A stretch of 63,679 nucleotides of DNA. Origin: Actinobacteria bacterium 69-20 (lineage in GTDB: Bacteria; Actinomycetota; Actinomycetes; Mycobacteriales; Nakamurellaceae). The stretch lies in contig MKSW01000023.1 of NCBI GenBank assembly GCA_001897425.1, positions 1 through 63,679 on the forward strand. Direction: 5' to 3'. Position numbers and translations under genes: made by a program. Within the stretch, counting starts at the first letter, position 1; the number at the start of each line of letters is the position of its first letter. Shown piece after piece: positions 42,921 through 52,064 of the stretch. Below the pieces are notes generated by a model. The model searched no databases. It saw nothing but the letters and a program-made list of their open reading frames with translations, and had not been told where the DNA came from.

Positions 42921-43469
42921 GTGCCGAGCGAACGTGATGTGGACCCACCGGGAGACCCGGACGTCCTCGCGAAGAACATCTGTTTGCGGATGCTCGCCGT
43001 GCAGGCGCGGTCACGCGCGGAACTTGCCGCGAAGCTGCAGCAGCGGGGTATCCCTGTTGATTCGGCCGAGCGTGTGCTCGATCGGCTCGACGCGGCCGGT
43101 CTGGTCGACGACGCGGCGTTCGCGGAGTCGTTCGTCACGATCAAGCATCGCGATCGTGGGCTGGGCCGTGCCGCACTGCGTGCCGAGCTGAAACGCAAGG
43201 GCATTGACCGCTCGGTTGCCGAACGAGCCGTCGAGGGGATCGACGACGAAGCCGAGCGCCGTCGAGCCGCGGAACTCGTTGCCAAGAAGCTCGACTCGGC
43301 GATGTTCGCCGGTCCCGCGGCCGCGCGGCGAAGACTGCTCGGCATGCTGGCTCGGCGCGGCTATTCGGCGGCCGTCTCGGCGCATGTCATCGGTGAGGCG
43401 CTCCGCGGTTACGTCGATCCGGAAGACCTGACCGTCGACGATCCGGGCATCGTCGGCGACGACGTGTGA
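42921..43469 (+). CDS. recX: Regulatory protein RecX
   Basis: A 182-residue helical protein that limits RecA filament growth. Three-helix repeats are visible: ICLRMLAVQARSRAELAAKLQQRGI, VLDRLDAAGLVDDAAFAESF and ALRAELKRKGIDRSVAERAVEG. The final repeat reads RLLGMLARRGYSAAVSAHVI. It starts at GTG 42921 close behind recA, as in related bacteria. The next gene is 360 bp away and has its own promoter. Confidence 0.92.
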   Translation: MPSERDVDPPGDPDVLAKNICLRMLAVQARSRAELAAKLQQRGIPVDSAERVLDRLDAAGLVDDAAFAESFVTIKHRDRGLGRAALRAELKRKGIDRSVAERAVEGIDDEAERRRAAELVAKKLDSAMFAGPAAARRRLLGMLARRGYSAAVSAHVIGEALRGYVDPEDLTVDDPGIVGDDV

Positions 43470-43834
43470 CGGCGGGCGGTAGCGCACCGCCTCGGTGCGG
43501 CAAGCGGCGCCCAACGCCTGGCAGGCAACCATGCGTCGGGCTTGCTCCGGACTGCGGGGAACGCACCGTCACGGAGGGTCGGCTTGACCGTCGGTAGGAG
43601 GCGTCCTTACCCTCAAGGTCACAGGAGTGTTACGAAACGCGCCAGGGCCCCTGGGGCGACTGATAGCGATAACGCGGCATCGCCCGATTTCGGGAACGAC
43701 GTTCGCGCCCGGCGAGCCGGGCCGGACGCGATGCTCCGTACCCGGCGGGCACTGACACAACCGCGCTAGGTGATGCTCCGGTGGGCCAGGGCCGTCGCGC
43801 GGTGCGCGGTCGCCTGATGTTGAGGGAGGCGGCG
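43470..43834. other. Intergenic region before the RNase Y gene
   Basis: 365 bp without a gene. A good promoter is visible: TTGACC (43584-43589), 18-nt spacer, TACCCT (43608-43613), giving a leader of about 215 nt. The rest shows no clear structure. Confidence 0.5.
43584..43613 (+). promoter_or_regulatory. Promoter of the RNase Y gene
   Basis: TTGACC (43584-43589) and TACCCT (43608-43613) are separated by 18 nt. Confidence 0.5.
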
Positions 43835-45715
43835 ATGGACGCAATTACGGTGATTCTCGCCGTCGCCGTGCTTGCCATGGCCGCTCTGCTCATAGCCGTG
43901 CTCCTGCGTGGCCGTGCGGGCGGGGCCAGCGCAGTCGACGAACAGGCGCTCCGGCAGATGCTCGCCGAAACACTTGCCGGCGAGATGGCGTCACGCGGCG
44001 AGGGACGCGACGCGGACCTTCACGTCGGACCGAAGGGCGGCGACGCGCAGTCGCACGAGGCGGCCGCGAGCCAGCCCGAATCAGCCGTTCAGCTTCCGGA
44101 GCGACGGCACGCCGCCGCGGAGCCTCGAGCCGACTCGGGCGAGTCCGCGGCCCGGCCTGCCGAAGGCGTCGACGCCGCGGGTATGGATGACGCGCGGCTG
44201 CAACAGCTTCGCGACGCGGCTCGCGCAGAGGTGGAAGACATCAGGCGGCGCGCGCGCGCGGACGCGGAGGCGCAGCGCGCCGAAATCGCCCAGGAGCGGG
44301 CCGCCATCGCCGACGCAGCCGCCGCCGTTGCGGACGACCAGAATGCGCTGGCCGCGGATCGCGATCGCCTTCGCGTCGACCGAGCCGACCTTGCCCGCCA
44401 ACGCGCCGACCTCGCCGACCGGGAGGGTGCGCTGCAGGAGCGGACAGCCGCCGTTGATCGGCGCCAGGTCGATCTGGACGCGGCCCGGAGCGATCTGGAG
44501 ACGATCCGTATCGATCTGGAAGCGTCCCGTGTAGAGCTCGCGCATGCGCGTGAGGCACACGCCGCGGAGCGCCAGGCGGAGCTCGCACGTATCTCGTCGT
44601 TGACCGTCGAGGAGGCCCGCGCGGAGCTGCTGACGGGCCAGGAAGACGCGGTGCGCCGCGACGCCGCGCTCATGATCCGGCGGATCGAAAGCGAGGCGCA
44701 GACCACCGCGAAGCAACGTGCCCGCGCGATCGTGGCGGACGCTATCCAACGGGTTGCGAGCGACCAGACCTCGCAATCGGTGGTCACCGTCCTGCAGTTG
44801 CCCTCGGACGATCTCAAGGGCCGGATCATCGGTCGCGAAGGGCGCAACATCCGCGCTTTCGAGACGGTGACCGGGGTCAATGTGATCATCGATGACACGC
44901 CGGAAGCCGTGCTGCTGTCGTGTTTCGATCCGGTGCGCCGTGAGGTGGGGCGCGTCACGCTCCAGGCGCTGATCGACGACGGTCGGATCCACCCGCATCG
45001 CATCGAAGAGGCCTACGACCGGGCGTACGACGAGGTCGAATCACTGTGCCAGCGGGCGGCGGAAGATGCCCTGCTCGCGGTCGGCATCAGCGATATCCAC
45101 CCCGAATTGGTCACCTTGATCGGGCGGCTGAAATATCGCACGTCCTACGGGCAGAACGTGCTGGGGCACCTGATCGAGACCTCGCACATTGCGCGGCTGA
45201 TGGCCGCGGAGCTGGGCATTGACCCGACGGTCGTCGCGCGCGGCGCCTTCCTGCACGACATCGGCAAGGCACTCACGCACGAAGCGCAGGGCTCGCATGC
45301 GATCGTCGGCGCCGACATCGCGCGTCGCTACGGTGAGTCTGCCGACGTGGTGCACTGCATCGAGGCTCACCATGACGAGGTGCCCCCCACCACCGTCGAG
45401 GCGGTGCTCACCCAGGCCGCGGACGCGTGTTCGGGCGGCCGGCCCGGTGCCCGGCGCGAATCGCTGGAGTCGTACGTGCAGCGGCTGGAGCACATCGAGG
45501 CCATCGCCAGCGCCAAGAAGGGCGTCGAGAAGGTGTTCGCCATGCAGGCCGGGCGCGAACTGCGGGTGATGGTCAAACCGGACGTGGTCGACGACCTCGA
45601 GGCACACGTCATGGCCCGGGAGGTCGCGAAGCAGATCGAGGAGGAGCTCACCTATCCGGGGCAGGTGCGGGTCACCGTGATCCGCGAGTCTAGGGCCACC
45701 GAGATCGCCCGCTGA
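43835..45715 (+). CDS. rny: Ribonuclease Y
   Basis: A 626-residue membrane-tethered endoribonuclease that starts mRNA decay. One N-terminal helix (AITVILAVAVLAMAALLIAVLLRG) is followed by a long Ala/Arg/Glu-rich coiled coil to about residue 280. A KH domain (LPSDDLKGRIIGREGRNIRAFETVTGVNVIIDDTPEAVLLS) and an HD phosphohydrolase domain (HIARLMAAELGIDPTVVARGAFLHDIGKALTHE) complete the family order. ATG 43835 follows GGGAGG. Its presence between recX and miaB differs from M. tuberculosis, which lacks Rny. The N-terminal coiled coil is longer than in Bacillus (about 520 residues). Confidence 0.93.
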   Translation: MDAITVILAVAVLAMAALLIAVLLRGRAGGASAVDEQALRQMLAETLAGEMASRGEGRDADLHVGPKGGDAQSHEAAASQPESAVQLPERRHAAAEPRADSGESAARPAEGVDAAGMDDARLQQLRDAARAEVEDIRRRARADAEAQRAEIAQERAAIADAAAAVADDQNALAADRDRLRVDRADLARQRADLADREGALQERTAAVDRRQVDLDAARSDLETIRIDLEASRVELAHAREAHAAERQAELARISSLTVEEARAELLTGQEDAVRRDAALMIRRIESEAQTTAKQRARAIVADAIQRVASDQTSQSVVTVLQLPSDDLKGRIIGREGRNIRAFETVTGVNVIIDDTPEAVLLSCFDPVRREVGRVTLQALIDDGRIHPHRIEEAYDRAYDEVESLCQRAAEDALLAVGISDIHPELVTLIGRLKYRTSYGQNVLGHLIETSHIARLMAAELGIDPTVVARGAFLHDIGKALTHEAQGSHAIVGADIARRYGESADVVHCIEAHHDEVPPTTVEAVLTQAADACSGGRPGARRESLESYVQRLEHIEAIASAKKGVEKVFAMQAGRELRVMVKPDVVDDLEAHVMAREVAKQIEEELTYPGQVRVTVIRESRATEIAR

Positions 45716-45761
45716 GCCTTTCGCGTCCGGACTGCGCGCGGCCGCCGCCGGCGGCGAGCAG

Positions 45762-45773
45762 CGTCATAGGCGG
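45762..45773 (+). repeat. Partial dispersed motif CGTCATAGGCGG
   Basis: Same 12-mer as at 37184-37195 and 51990-52001, between rny and miaB. It shares the CGTCATA end of the chromosomal motif. Confidence 0.35.
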
Positions 45774-45863
45774 CGACGGTGCCCGAGCCGATCCGAGTGA
45801 TGTCGGGCGGCACAGACCGCCGTCGAGGAGCGTGAGCGGCACGGCGCGCGGGTGCGGCGCCGG

Positions 45864-45878
45864 TATCCTTGGCGCCTG
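45864..45878 (+). promoter_or_regulatory. Leaderless promoter of miaB
   Basis: The TATCCT box (45864-45869) lies 8 nt before GTG 45878. This supports GTG 45878 over the in-frame TTG 45869. Confidence 0.5.
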
Positions 45879-47410
45879 TGAGCACCACCGAGATCACGCC
45901 GACCGACAGCGCCGCGCGCAGCTACCACATCACCACCTACGGCTGCCAGATGAACGTGCACGATTCCGAGCGCCTGGCGGGCCTCTTGGAGGCGGCCGGG
46001 TATGTGCCGGCGGGGGCGCGGGAGGGCGCGGACGTGGTGGTCTTCAACACCTGCGCGGTGCGGGAGAACGCGGACAACCGGCTCTACGGCACGCTCGGTC
46101 ACCTCGCTCCCATCAAGGCGGCGCGCCCCGGTATGCAGATCGCCGTCGGCGGATGTCTCGCGCAGAAGGACGGCGCGTACGTGGTCGAACGGGCGCCGTG
46201 GGTCGACGTCGTGTTCGGCACGCACAATTCCGGCTCGCTGCCCGTGCTGCTCGAGCGGGCTCGTCACAACGACGAGGCGCAGGTCGAGATCCTCGACGCG
46301 CTCGAGGTTTTCCCGTCGTCGTTGCCGGCCAAGAGGGACGCGGCCTACTCGGCCTGGGTCTCCATCTCTGTCGGGTGCAACAACACCTGCACGTTCTGCA
46401 TCGTGCCGTCGTTGCGCGGGCGCGAGGCCGATCGCCGGCCGGGGGACATTCTCGCCGAGATCGCGATGCTGGTCTCCGACGGGGTGTCGGAGGTGACGCT
46501 GCTCGGCCAGAACGTCAACGCCTACGGTGTGCAATTCGGGGATCGGCAGGCGTTCGCCAAGCTGTTGCGCGCCTGCGGAACGATCGACGGCCTGGAGCGG
46601 GTCCGCTTCACATCACCGCATCCGCGGGAGTTCACCGATGACGTGATCGCCGCGATGGCCGAGACGCCGAATGTGTGCCACCAACTGCACATGCCGCTGC
46701 AATCGGGATCGGACCGGATCTTGAAGGCCATGCGCCGGTCCTACCGCTCGGAGCGGTACCTGCAGATCCTCGCCGACGTGCGCGCCGCGATGCCGGACGC
46801 GGCCATCACGACCGACATCATTGTCGGATTCCCGGGTGAGACCGAGGAGGACTTCCAGGCGACCCTCGACGTGGTTCGCCGGGCGCAGTTCGCCAGCGCC
46901 TACACGTTCCAGTACTCGCCCCGGCCCGGCACGCCCGCCGCGGCCATGGCGGAGCAGGTGCCGGCAGACGTGGTCGGCGACCGATATGCGCGGCTCGTCG
47001 CGGTGGTCGACGAATGTGCGCTGGCCGGCAATCGTGCGCAGGTCGGATCCGTGGTCGAGGTGCTGGTGTCGGCGGGTGAGGGGCGCAAGGACGGCGATAC
47101 GCATCGTATGAGCGGCCGCGCGCGCGACGGCCGGCTCGTCCACTTCACCCCGACCGGGGCCGCCGTGGACGGCACGATTCGGCCCGGCGACTACGTGATG
47201 ACGACCGTGACGTACGGAGCGCCGCACTATCTGATCGCCGACGGGGACGTGGCCATGCACCGGCGGACACGTGCCGGCGACCGATCGGAGCGCGGGTTCG
47301 TGCTGCGGACGCCGGGTGTCGGATCGGCGCTGCCGAGTTACGGAACGCCGAAGCCGGCGAGAGCGGTGGCGGCGGAACCGGTGGCGGCGATGACGGCGGA
47401 TCATCGGTAG
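45878..47410 (+). CDS. miaB: tRNA-2-methylthio-N6-dimethylallyladenosine synthase
   Basis: A 510-residue radical-SAM methylthiotransferase that modifies A37 in tRNAs after MiaA. The N-terminal UPF0004 part has cysteines in [26 protein letters not shown] and VGGCLAQKD for one iron-sulfur cluster. The radical-SAM part has [17 protein letters not shown] (C-x3-C-x2-C). A TRAM domain lies near 375-440 ([17 protein letters not shown]). The C-terminal about 50 residues are a basic extension. miaA follows 2.7 kb downstream, as in M. tuberculosis. Confidence 0.95.
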   Translation: MSTTEITPTDSAARSYHITTYGCQMNVHDSERLAGLLEAAGYVPAGAREGADVVVFNTCAVRENADNRLYGTLGHLAPIKAARPGMQIAVGGCLAQKDGAYVVERAPWVDVVFGTHNSGSLPVLLERARHNDEAQVEILDALEVFPSSLPAKRDAAYSAWVSISVGCNNTCTFCIVPSLRGREADRRPGDILAEIAMLVSDGVSEVTLLGQNVNAYGVQFGDRQAFAKLLRACGTIDGLERVRFTSPHPREFTDDVIAAMAETPNVCHQLHMPLQSGSDRILKAMRRSYRSERYLQILADVRAAMPDAAITTDIIVGFPGETEEDFQATLDVVRRAQFASAYTFQYSPRPGTPAAAMAEQVPADVVGDRYARLVAVVDECALAGNRAQVGSVVEVLVSAGEGRKDGDTHRMSGRARDGRLVHFTPTGAAVDGTIRPGDYVMTTVTYGAPHYLIADGDVAMHRRTRAGDRSERGFVLRTPGVGSALPSYGTPKPARAVAAEPVAAMTADHR

Positions 47411-47491
47411 CGCGGCGCGGCCACATCGGCACCGTAACTTGGCGCCGTGACATCGGCGCGCGCCGGGAGGTCCGCGCGCGACCGTGCGACG

Positions 47492-48988
47492 CTAGCCGTC
47501 GACGGCGCTTTGCGCCGTTCGCAACCACTGCTCCCAGGTCTCGGCCTGCTTCTCCGCCTCCGCCGCCTTGCGCGCATCACCGGCGGCTCGGGCCTTGTCG
47601 GCCTGGTCCCGGAACTGCCGCACCCGCGCACGGAACTGCTCCACGCGCGCCGTCGCCTCGGGGTCGGTGCGCCGCCACGCGGCATCCGATGCGGCCCGAA
47701 CCTTGTCCTCCACCCGCCGGAGCCGGGCGTCGAGGTCGTGGATCCGTTCGCGCGGCACCTTTCCGGCGAACTCCCAGCGGTCCTGGATCGACCGCAGCCT
47801 GCGCTTGGCCTCGTCGAGATCCGCGGATGGGTCGATCTGTTCCGCCTCCGCGAGCAGCTTCTCCTTGGTCGTGGCGTTCGCCTCGAACTCGGCGTCGCGT
47901 TCCGCGAAGACCTCGTTACGGCGCGCGAAGAAGGCCTCCTGCGCCGCGCGGAACCGCTGCCAGAGTTGGTCTTCCACGTCGCGCGGAGCCCTTCCGACGG
48001 CCTTCCACTCGGTCATGAGATCGCGGTAGGCCGCCGCTGTCTCCCGCCAGTCGCGCGACGTCGACAGCGATTCGGCCTGCTTGATCAGCTTCTCTTTGAC
48101 ATCGCGCGCGGCCAGCCGCTGCTTGTCCAGGTCCGCGAAATGTGAACCGCGGGCGCGCGTGAACGTGTCGCGAGCACGGGAGAACCGCTTCCACAGCGCG
48201 TCATCCGTCTTCCGGTCGATGCCGCGGATGGTGCGCCATTCATCGACGATGGCCTTCAACCGGTCGCCGGAGGTCTTCCACTGCGTGGAGGATGCGAGGT
48301 TCTCGGCCTCCACGCACAGCGCTTCCTTGGCCGCGATCGCCTCGGCACGTGCCTGGGCACGAGCGACGGACGCCCGTTCGATGGCCGCGTCCGCCTCGGC
48401 GATCACAGCGTCGAGCCGCGTCGCGGCGCCGTCCAGGTCGCCGACCGCTGCCAGAGTGGGGATGGAGTCCTTGAGTGCCGCGGCCTGGGTGCGGGTGGCT
48501 TTCGCGTCGCCCGCCCCGCTGGCCAGGCGCGCTTCGAGGAGCGCGATCTCGGTGGAGAAATCGTCGAACCGGCGCCCGAAATGGGCCAGCCCCGCGGCCG
48601 CATCGCCCGCCTGCCATTCGCCGACGGCCCGTTCGCCGGCAGCGGTGCGCACGTACACCACGCCGGCCTCGTCGATGCGTCCCCACGCGCCCGGGTCGAC
48701 GGGGATGACGACCGGCGCCACCACGGGCTCAGCCGCTGCGGCGGGCTCCACGGACGGCGCACCGGGGCGCGGGTCCGGGCGTCCGCTGGGAGAGCCCGGC
48801 TTCGCGACGGGGGCCGGGCCCGGGTGGGGCGCTGAAGCCGGGTGGGGTGTCGTGGCCGGATGGGGCGCCGAAGCCGAGTCGAGCGCTGCGGCCGGGCTGG
48901 ACGCCGCGGCCGGATTGTGCTCCGCGGCCGGGTTAGGTGGCGCGGATTCCGTGGGTGGAACCGACGGCGCCTCGGTCTCCTCAGGCAT
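47492..48988 (-). CDS. DUF349-repeat protein (Rv2731-like)
   Basis: A 498-residue protein. After a Pro/Ala-rich N-terminal of about 95 residues it has several DUF349 units, each about 70 residues with a conserved core: QWKTSGDRLKAIVDEWRTIRGIDRKTDDALWKRFSRARDTF, and RDWRETAAAYRDLMTEWKAVGRAPRDVEDQLWQRFRAAQEAF. The C-terminus is a long charged coiled coil. Cytoplasmic, likely structural or binding; reported relatives include mycobacterial Rv2731. It converges with miaB. No motif assigns an enzymatic job. Confidence 0.88.
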   Translation of the reverse strand: MPEETEAPSVPPTESAPPNPAAEHNPAAASSPAAALDSASAPHPATTPHPASAPHPGPAPVAKPGSPSGRPDPRPGAPSVEPAAAAEPVVAPVVIPVDPGAWGRIDEAGVVYVRTAAGERAVGEWQAGDAAAGLAHFGRRFDDFSTEIALLEARLASGAGDAKATRTQAAALKDSIPTLAAVGDLDGAATRLDAVIAEADAAIERASVARAQARAEAIAAKEALCVEAENLASSTQWKTSGDRLKAIVDEWRTIRGIDRKTDDALWKRFSRARDTFTRARGSHFADLDKQRLAARDVKEKLIKQAESLSTSRDWRETAAAYRDLMTEWKAVGRAPRDVEDQLWQRFRAAQEAFFARRNEVFAERDAEFEANATTKEKLLAEAEQIDPSADLDEAKRRLRSIQDRWEFAGKVPRERIHDLDARLRRVEDKVRAASDAAWRRTDPEATARVEQFRARVRQFRDQADKARAAGDARKAAEAEKQAETWEQWLRTAQSAVDG

Positions 48989-49112
48989 GGTCGCGGGCCC
49001 TTCCTGTTCGCAAGGGAGCCGGGTGGCTCCCGGGACGCGAGCGTCCCCGGTCTCATATGCGTCGCGCGTTTCTCGCTGACCTTTCGGTTGCTCCGCAGCC
49101 GCATCTGGTGTC

Positions 49113-49150
49113 TCTCGCGAGCCTCTCGCAAAGGTCTCGTGAGCGTCTCG
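49113..49150. repeat. 16-bp direct repeat in the DUF349/Rv2728c-like divergent region
   Basis: TCTCGCGAGCCTCTCG (49113-49128) and TCTCGTGAGCGTCTCG (49135-49150) match at 14 of 16 bases and are 22 bp apart, two helical turns. A possible operator between the divergent genes. Confidence 0.4.
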
Positions 49151-49247
49151 TTAGCGCAGCCTACTGTGTCTTCAGCCATCGATAGTGTGCCTGCTCACGC
49201 CGGCCGCTGCGACCGGCGGCCCCGACGTGGCGCCGGTGCAGGCTCGA

Positions 49248-49260
49248 TACGCTCGACGGG
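49248..49260 (+). promoter_or_regulatory. Leaderless promoter of the Rv2728c-like gene
   Basis: The TACGCT box (49248-49253) is 6 nt before GTG 49260. Confidence 0.45.
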
Positions 49261-50099
49261 TGATCGTTGCCGCTGCACTCTGCCCGCCTGCGCCACTGCT
49301 GGTGCCCGGGCTGGCCGTCGGCTTGGCGGTCGAGCTCGACGATCTTGTCGCGGCGTGCCGAAAAGCGGTCGGGCGCTTGGCCGGCGCGGACCGCATCGTC
49401 GTCGTCAGCGTGGGAATCGGCCGCGCTGCCGGCCGTCGTCTCGCGCCCGGGACCGTGGTGAGCGCCGCCCCCTTTTCCCGCAGCGACCATCCCGCGACGC
49501 CGACGGTCCGATTGCCGTACAGGCCAGCGTCGTCCGGTCCGTCCGGCGATGCGGGCAGGCCCGGCACGGCCGAATATGACGGATATGACGCCGTCCCGGC
49601 CGATGCGGGTTCCGACGGCCGCGGCACGTCAGCGGTGTCGCTGACGGCCGGCTCGATCGTCGCCGCCTACCTGCTCGATGCGGGCGCGGTGGATGCGCCG
49701 ACCTTCGCCTATCAACTGCCGCACGACGCCGACCCGGCCGACGCAACGCGCATGTTCGTCGACCTGGACCCTACGGTGCCGACCGGGTTCCTGGTGATGG
49801 CGAACGGCGCGGCCGCGCACAGCGAACACGCCCCCGGCGGCGACGACCCGCGCTCGCGCGGTTTCGACGCGGACCTGGTCACCGCTATGTCTTCGGGCGA
49901 TCCCGCACAGTTGGCCGACACCTGCCGCGTCCGCGCCGGGCTCGCGGCCGAGCTGCACGACGAGACGCTGCCCGCGCTCGCCGCGCTCGCCGAACTCGCC
50001 CGGGGGAGCGGCGCTGCGACGGCCGAGATGCTGCACTATTCGGCACCGCTGGGTATCGGCTATCTCGTCGCAACCTGGCAGTGGGCCGCGGTCGCGTGA
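49260..50099 (+). CDS. Class III extradiol dioxygenase-like protein (Rv2728c-like)
   Basis: A 279-residue protein with the fold of LigB-type class III extradiol dioxygenases: IVAAALCPPAPLLVPGLA at the N-terminus, RIVVVSVGIG, and MLHYSAPLGIGYLVATWQW near the end. The usual metal-binding histidines are not clearly kept, so the catalytic role is doubtful. Position between DUF349 and miaA matches M. tuberculosis Rv2728c. The stop overlaps the miaA start (GTGA). A Gly/Ser/Tyr-rich insert lies near residue 85-125. Confidence 0.8.
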   Translation: MIVAAALCPPAPLLVPGLAVGLAVELDDLVAACRKAVGRLAGADRIVVVSVGIGRAAGRRLAPGTVVSAAPFSRSDHPATPTVRLPYRPASSGPSGDAGRPGTAEYDGYDAVPADAGSDGRGTSAVSLTAGSIVAAYLLDAGAVDAPTFAYQLPHDADPADATRMFVDLDPTVPTGFLVMANGAAAHSEHAPGGDDPRSRGFDADLVTAMSSGDPAQLADTCRVRAGLAAELHDETLPALAALAELARGSGAATAEMLHYSAPLGIGYLVATWQWAAVA

Positions 50100-51040
50100 G
50101 CGGCGGGCAACGCACCCCACGCGGCCCGGATCGCCTGGTGGTGGTGACCGGTCCCACCGGCACCGGCAAGTCGGAACTGGCGCTCGCACTGGCTGAGCAA
50201 TGGGGCGGCGAGGTGATCAACGCCGATTCGATGCAGCTCTACCGCGGCATGAACATCGGCACGGCGAAACTCACCGTCGCCGAGCGCCGCGGCGTGCCGC
50301 ATCGGCTGCTCGACGTGCTCGACGTGACGGAGAAGGCGAGTGTCGCGGCCTACCAGCGGGACGCGCGCGCCGCGATCGAATCGGTGCTCGCAAGCGGCCG
50401 CACCCCGCTGCTAGTCGGCGGATCTGGCCTGTACATCCAGTCGGTGGTCGACGACATCGCTTTTCCGGCCACGGATCTCACCGTTCGGGCACGCCTGGAG
50501 GCCGAACTCACGGCCGACGGCCCCGAGGCGCTGTGGGAGCGGCTGCGCCGCACGGATCCGGCGGCCGCGAACGCGATCGAACCGCGCAACGGGCGGCGCG
50601 TGGTCCGGGCCCTGGAGGTAGTCGAGGTGACCGGCGAGCCGTTCACGGCGACGTTCCCCGCTCCCGGCCGGCCCCGTTACGACGCCGCGCTGATCTGCCT
50701 GGACCGGGACACCGCGGCGCTGGATGTCCGACTTGCCGAGCGGGTCGACGCCATGATGGCGGCGGGCTTCCTGGCCGAGGTCCGGGCCCTGGACGCCGCC
50801 GGGCTGCGGCGGGGGTTCACCGCCTGGCGGGCGCTCGGCTACCGGCAACTGTTGGACGTCATCGACGGCACTGCGACGGTGCCGGAGGCGGTCGCCGCGA
50901 CCATTGCCGCCACCCGCCGGTTCGTGCGCCGACAGCGGTCCTGGTTCCGGCGCGATCCCCGGCTCGTGTGGCTGGATGCGGCCGACCCGCAGCTTGCCGC
51001 CACGGCCGCACGACTCGCCGCCGCCCATTCCGTAGGCTGA
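50096..51040 (+). CDS. miaA: tRNA dimethylallyltransferase
   Basis: A 314-residue enzyme that adds the dimethylallyl group to A37 of tRNAs, the step before MiaB. The P-loop GPTGTGKSELALALA near 18-32 is followed by INADSMQLYRGMNIGTAK and VGGSGLYIQSVVDD. RRVVRALEVVEVTGEPF and RQRSWFRRDPR are also conserved. GTG 50096 is chosen because it overlaps the previous stop; GTG 50081 is the alternative. dapF follows after 5 bp. Confidence 0.95.
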   Translation: MSGGQRTPRGPDRLVVVTGPTGTGKSELALALAEQWGGEVINADSMQLYRGMNIGTAKLTVAERRGVPHRLLDVLDVTEKASVAAYQRDARAAIESVLASGRTPLLVGGSGLYIQSVVDDIAFPATDLTVRARLEAELTADGPEALWERLRRTDPAAANAIEPRNGRRVVRALEVVEVTGEPFTATFPAPGRPRYDAALICLDRDTAALDVRLAERVDAMMAAGFLAEVRALDAAGLRRGFTAWRALGYRQLLDVIDGTATVPEAVAATIAATRRFVRRQRSWFRRDPRLVWLDAADPQLAATAARLAAAHSVG

Positions 51041-51046
51041 TCACCG
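51033..51046 (+). promoter_or_regulatory. Leaderless promoter of dapF
   Basis: The TAGGCT box (51033-51038) overlaps the end of miaA and lies 7 nt before GTG 51046. Confidence 0.5.
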
Positions 51047-51966
51047 TGAGCGAAACCGTAGAGAGGCTGCCGCGTCGCGACGGAGTCGCAGCAGCGCCGA
51101 GCGGAGCGTTGAGCGAACAATTGGGTACCGTGAGTTGGGGACCGCTGCAGTTCGTCAAGGGGCATGGCACCGAGAACGATTTCGTGCTGTTGCCGGACCC
51201 CGACGACAGCATCGAGCTCACCCCCGACCTGGTTCGCGGGCTGTGCGATCGGCACGCGGGTATCGGCGCGGACGGCGTCATCCGCGTTGTTCGGGTCGGG
51301 CCGACCGGATTCTTCATGGATTACCGGAACGCCGACGGGTCCACCGCCGAAATGTGCGGCAACGGCGCGCGCGTCTTCGCGCGCTACCTCGTCGATGCCG
51401 GGTGGGTGACACCGGGCCGCATCGAATTCGAGACCCGCGGCGGGCCGCGCTGGGCCGAACTCGGCGCGGTCGGAAACGTGGCCGTGGGCATGGGCGCCGT
51501 GCGGGTCGGCGATATCTCGTCCGCGCGGATCGCCGGTGACGACATTCGCGGGCTGGTAGTCGACGTCGGCAATCCGCACCTCGCCTGCCTGGTCGACGGC
51601 GATGTCGCCCGGTTCGACCTCACCGCGGCCCCGTCGATCGATGCGGGCGTGTTCCCCGACGGGGCGAACGTCGAGGTAGTCCAGGTGCTCGGCCCGGATC
51701 GGGTGCGGATGCGCGTCCACGAACGCGGAGTGGGGGAGACCCGCTCCTGCGGCACCGGCACGGTCGCCGCTGCCGCGGCGTATCTCGCCGCCGAGGGGCG
51801 TCACAAGGGGCGGGTAACGGTCGATGTCCCCGGTGGGACCGTGACGGTCGGAATCAGCGCGCACCCGCACGGACCGCAGGCGACCCTCGTCGGGCCGGCC
51901 GTGCTGGTCGCCGCCGGCACCGTCGACCCGGCGGGCCTCCGGATCGCTACGGCGGTGCTGACATAG
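51046..51966 (+). CDS. dapF: Diaminopimelate epimerase
   Basis: A 306-residue enzyme of lysine and peptidoglycan synthesis that interconverts LL- and meso-diaminopimelate. The two active-site cysteines are in NADGSTAEMCGNGARV near 104 and GVGETRSCGTGTVAAA near 230. The first about 30 residues (LPRRDGVAAAPSGALSE) are not family-typical and are encoded by a repeat unit also found in hflX (51073-51116). The conserved start is near QFVKGHGTENDFVLLPDP. The rest has normal length. Confidence 0.93.
   Translation: MSETVERLPRRDGVAAAPSGALSEQLGTVSWGPLQFVKGHGTENDFVLLPDPDDSIELTPDLVRGLCDRHAGIGADGVIRVVRVGPTGFFMDYRNADGSTAEMCGNGARVFARYLVDAGWVTPGRIEFETRGGPRWAELGAVGNVAVGMGAVRVGDISSARIAGDDIRGLVVDVGNPHLACLVDGDVARFDLTAAPSIDAGVFPDGANVEVVQVLGPDRVRMRVHERGVGETRSCGTGTVAAAAAYLAAEGRHKGRVTVDVPGGTVTVGISAHPHGPQATLVGPAVLVAAGTVDPAGLRIATAVLT
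51073..51116 (+). repeat. Coding insertion repeat, dapF copy
   Basis: Starts CGTCGCGACGGAGTCGCAG, shared exactly for 19 nt with 52377-52395 in hflX, and remains similar to the end. Both are in the same reading frame (RRDGVA, then P-x-G-A-x-S-E). Confidence 0.65.
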
Positions 51967-51980
51967 CCCGACGGCTCCGC

Positions 51981-51996
51981 CGCGAACATCGTCATA
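51981..51996 (+). repeat. Dispersed chromosomal motif, copy e
   Basis: CGCGAACATCGTCATA, exact consensus, 68 nt before hflX; the following bases GGCGG repeat those at 37191 and 45769. Confidence 0.55.
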
Positions 51997-52064
51997 GGCG
52001 GTTCTTGTCCGCGACCGGCGCTGGTACGGGTGCATTGCGGGAAAACATGGCACGCTGGTAGCCA

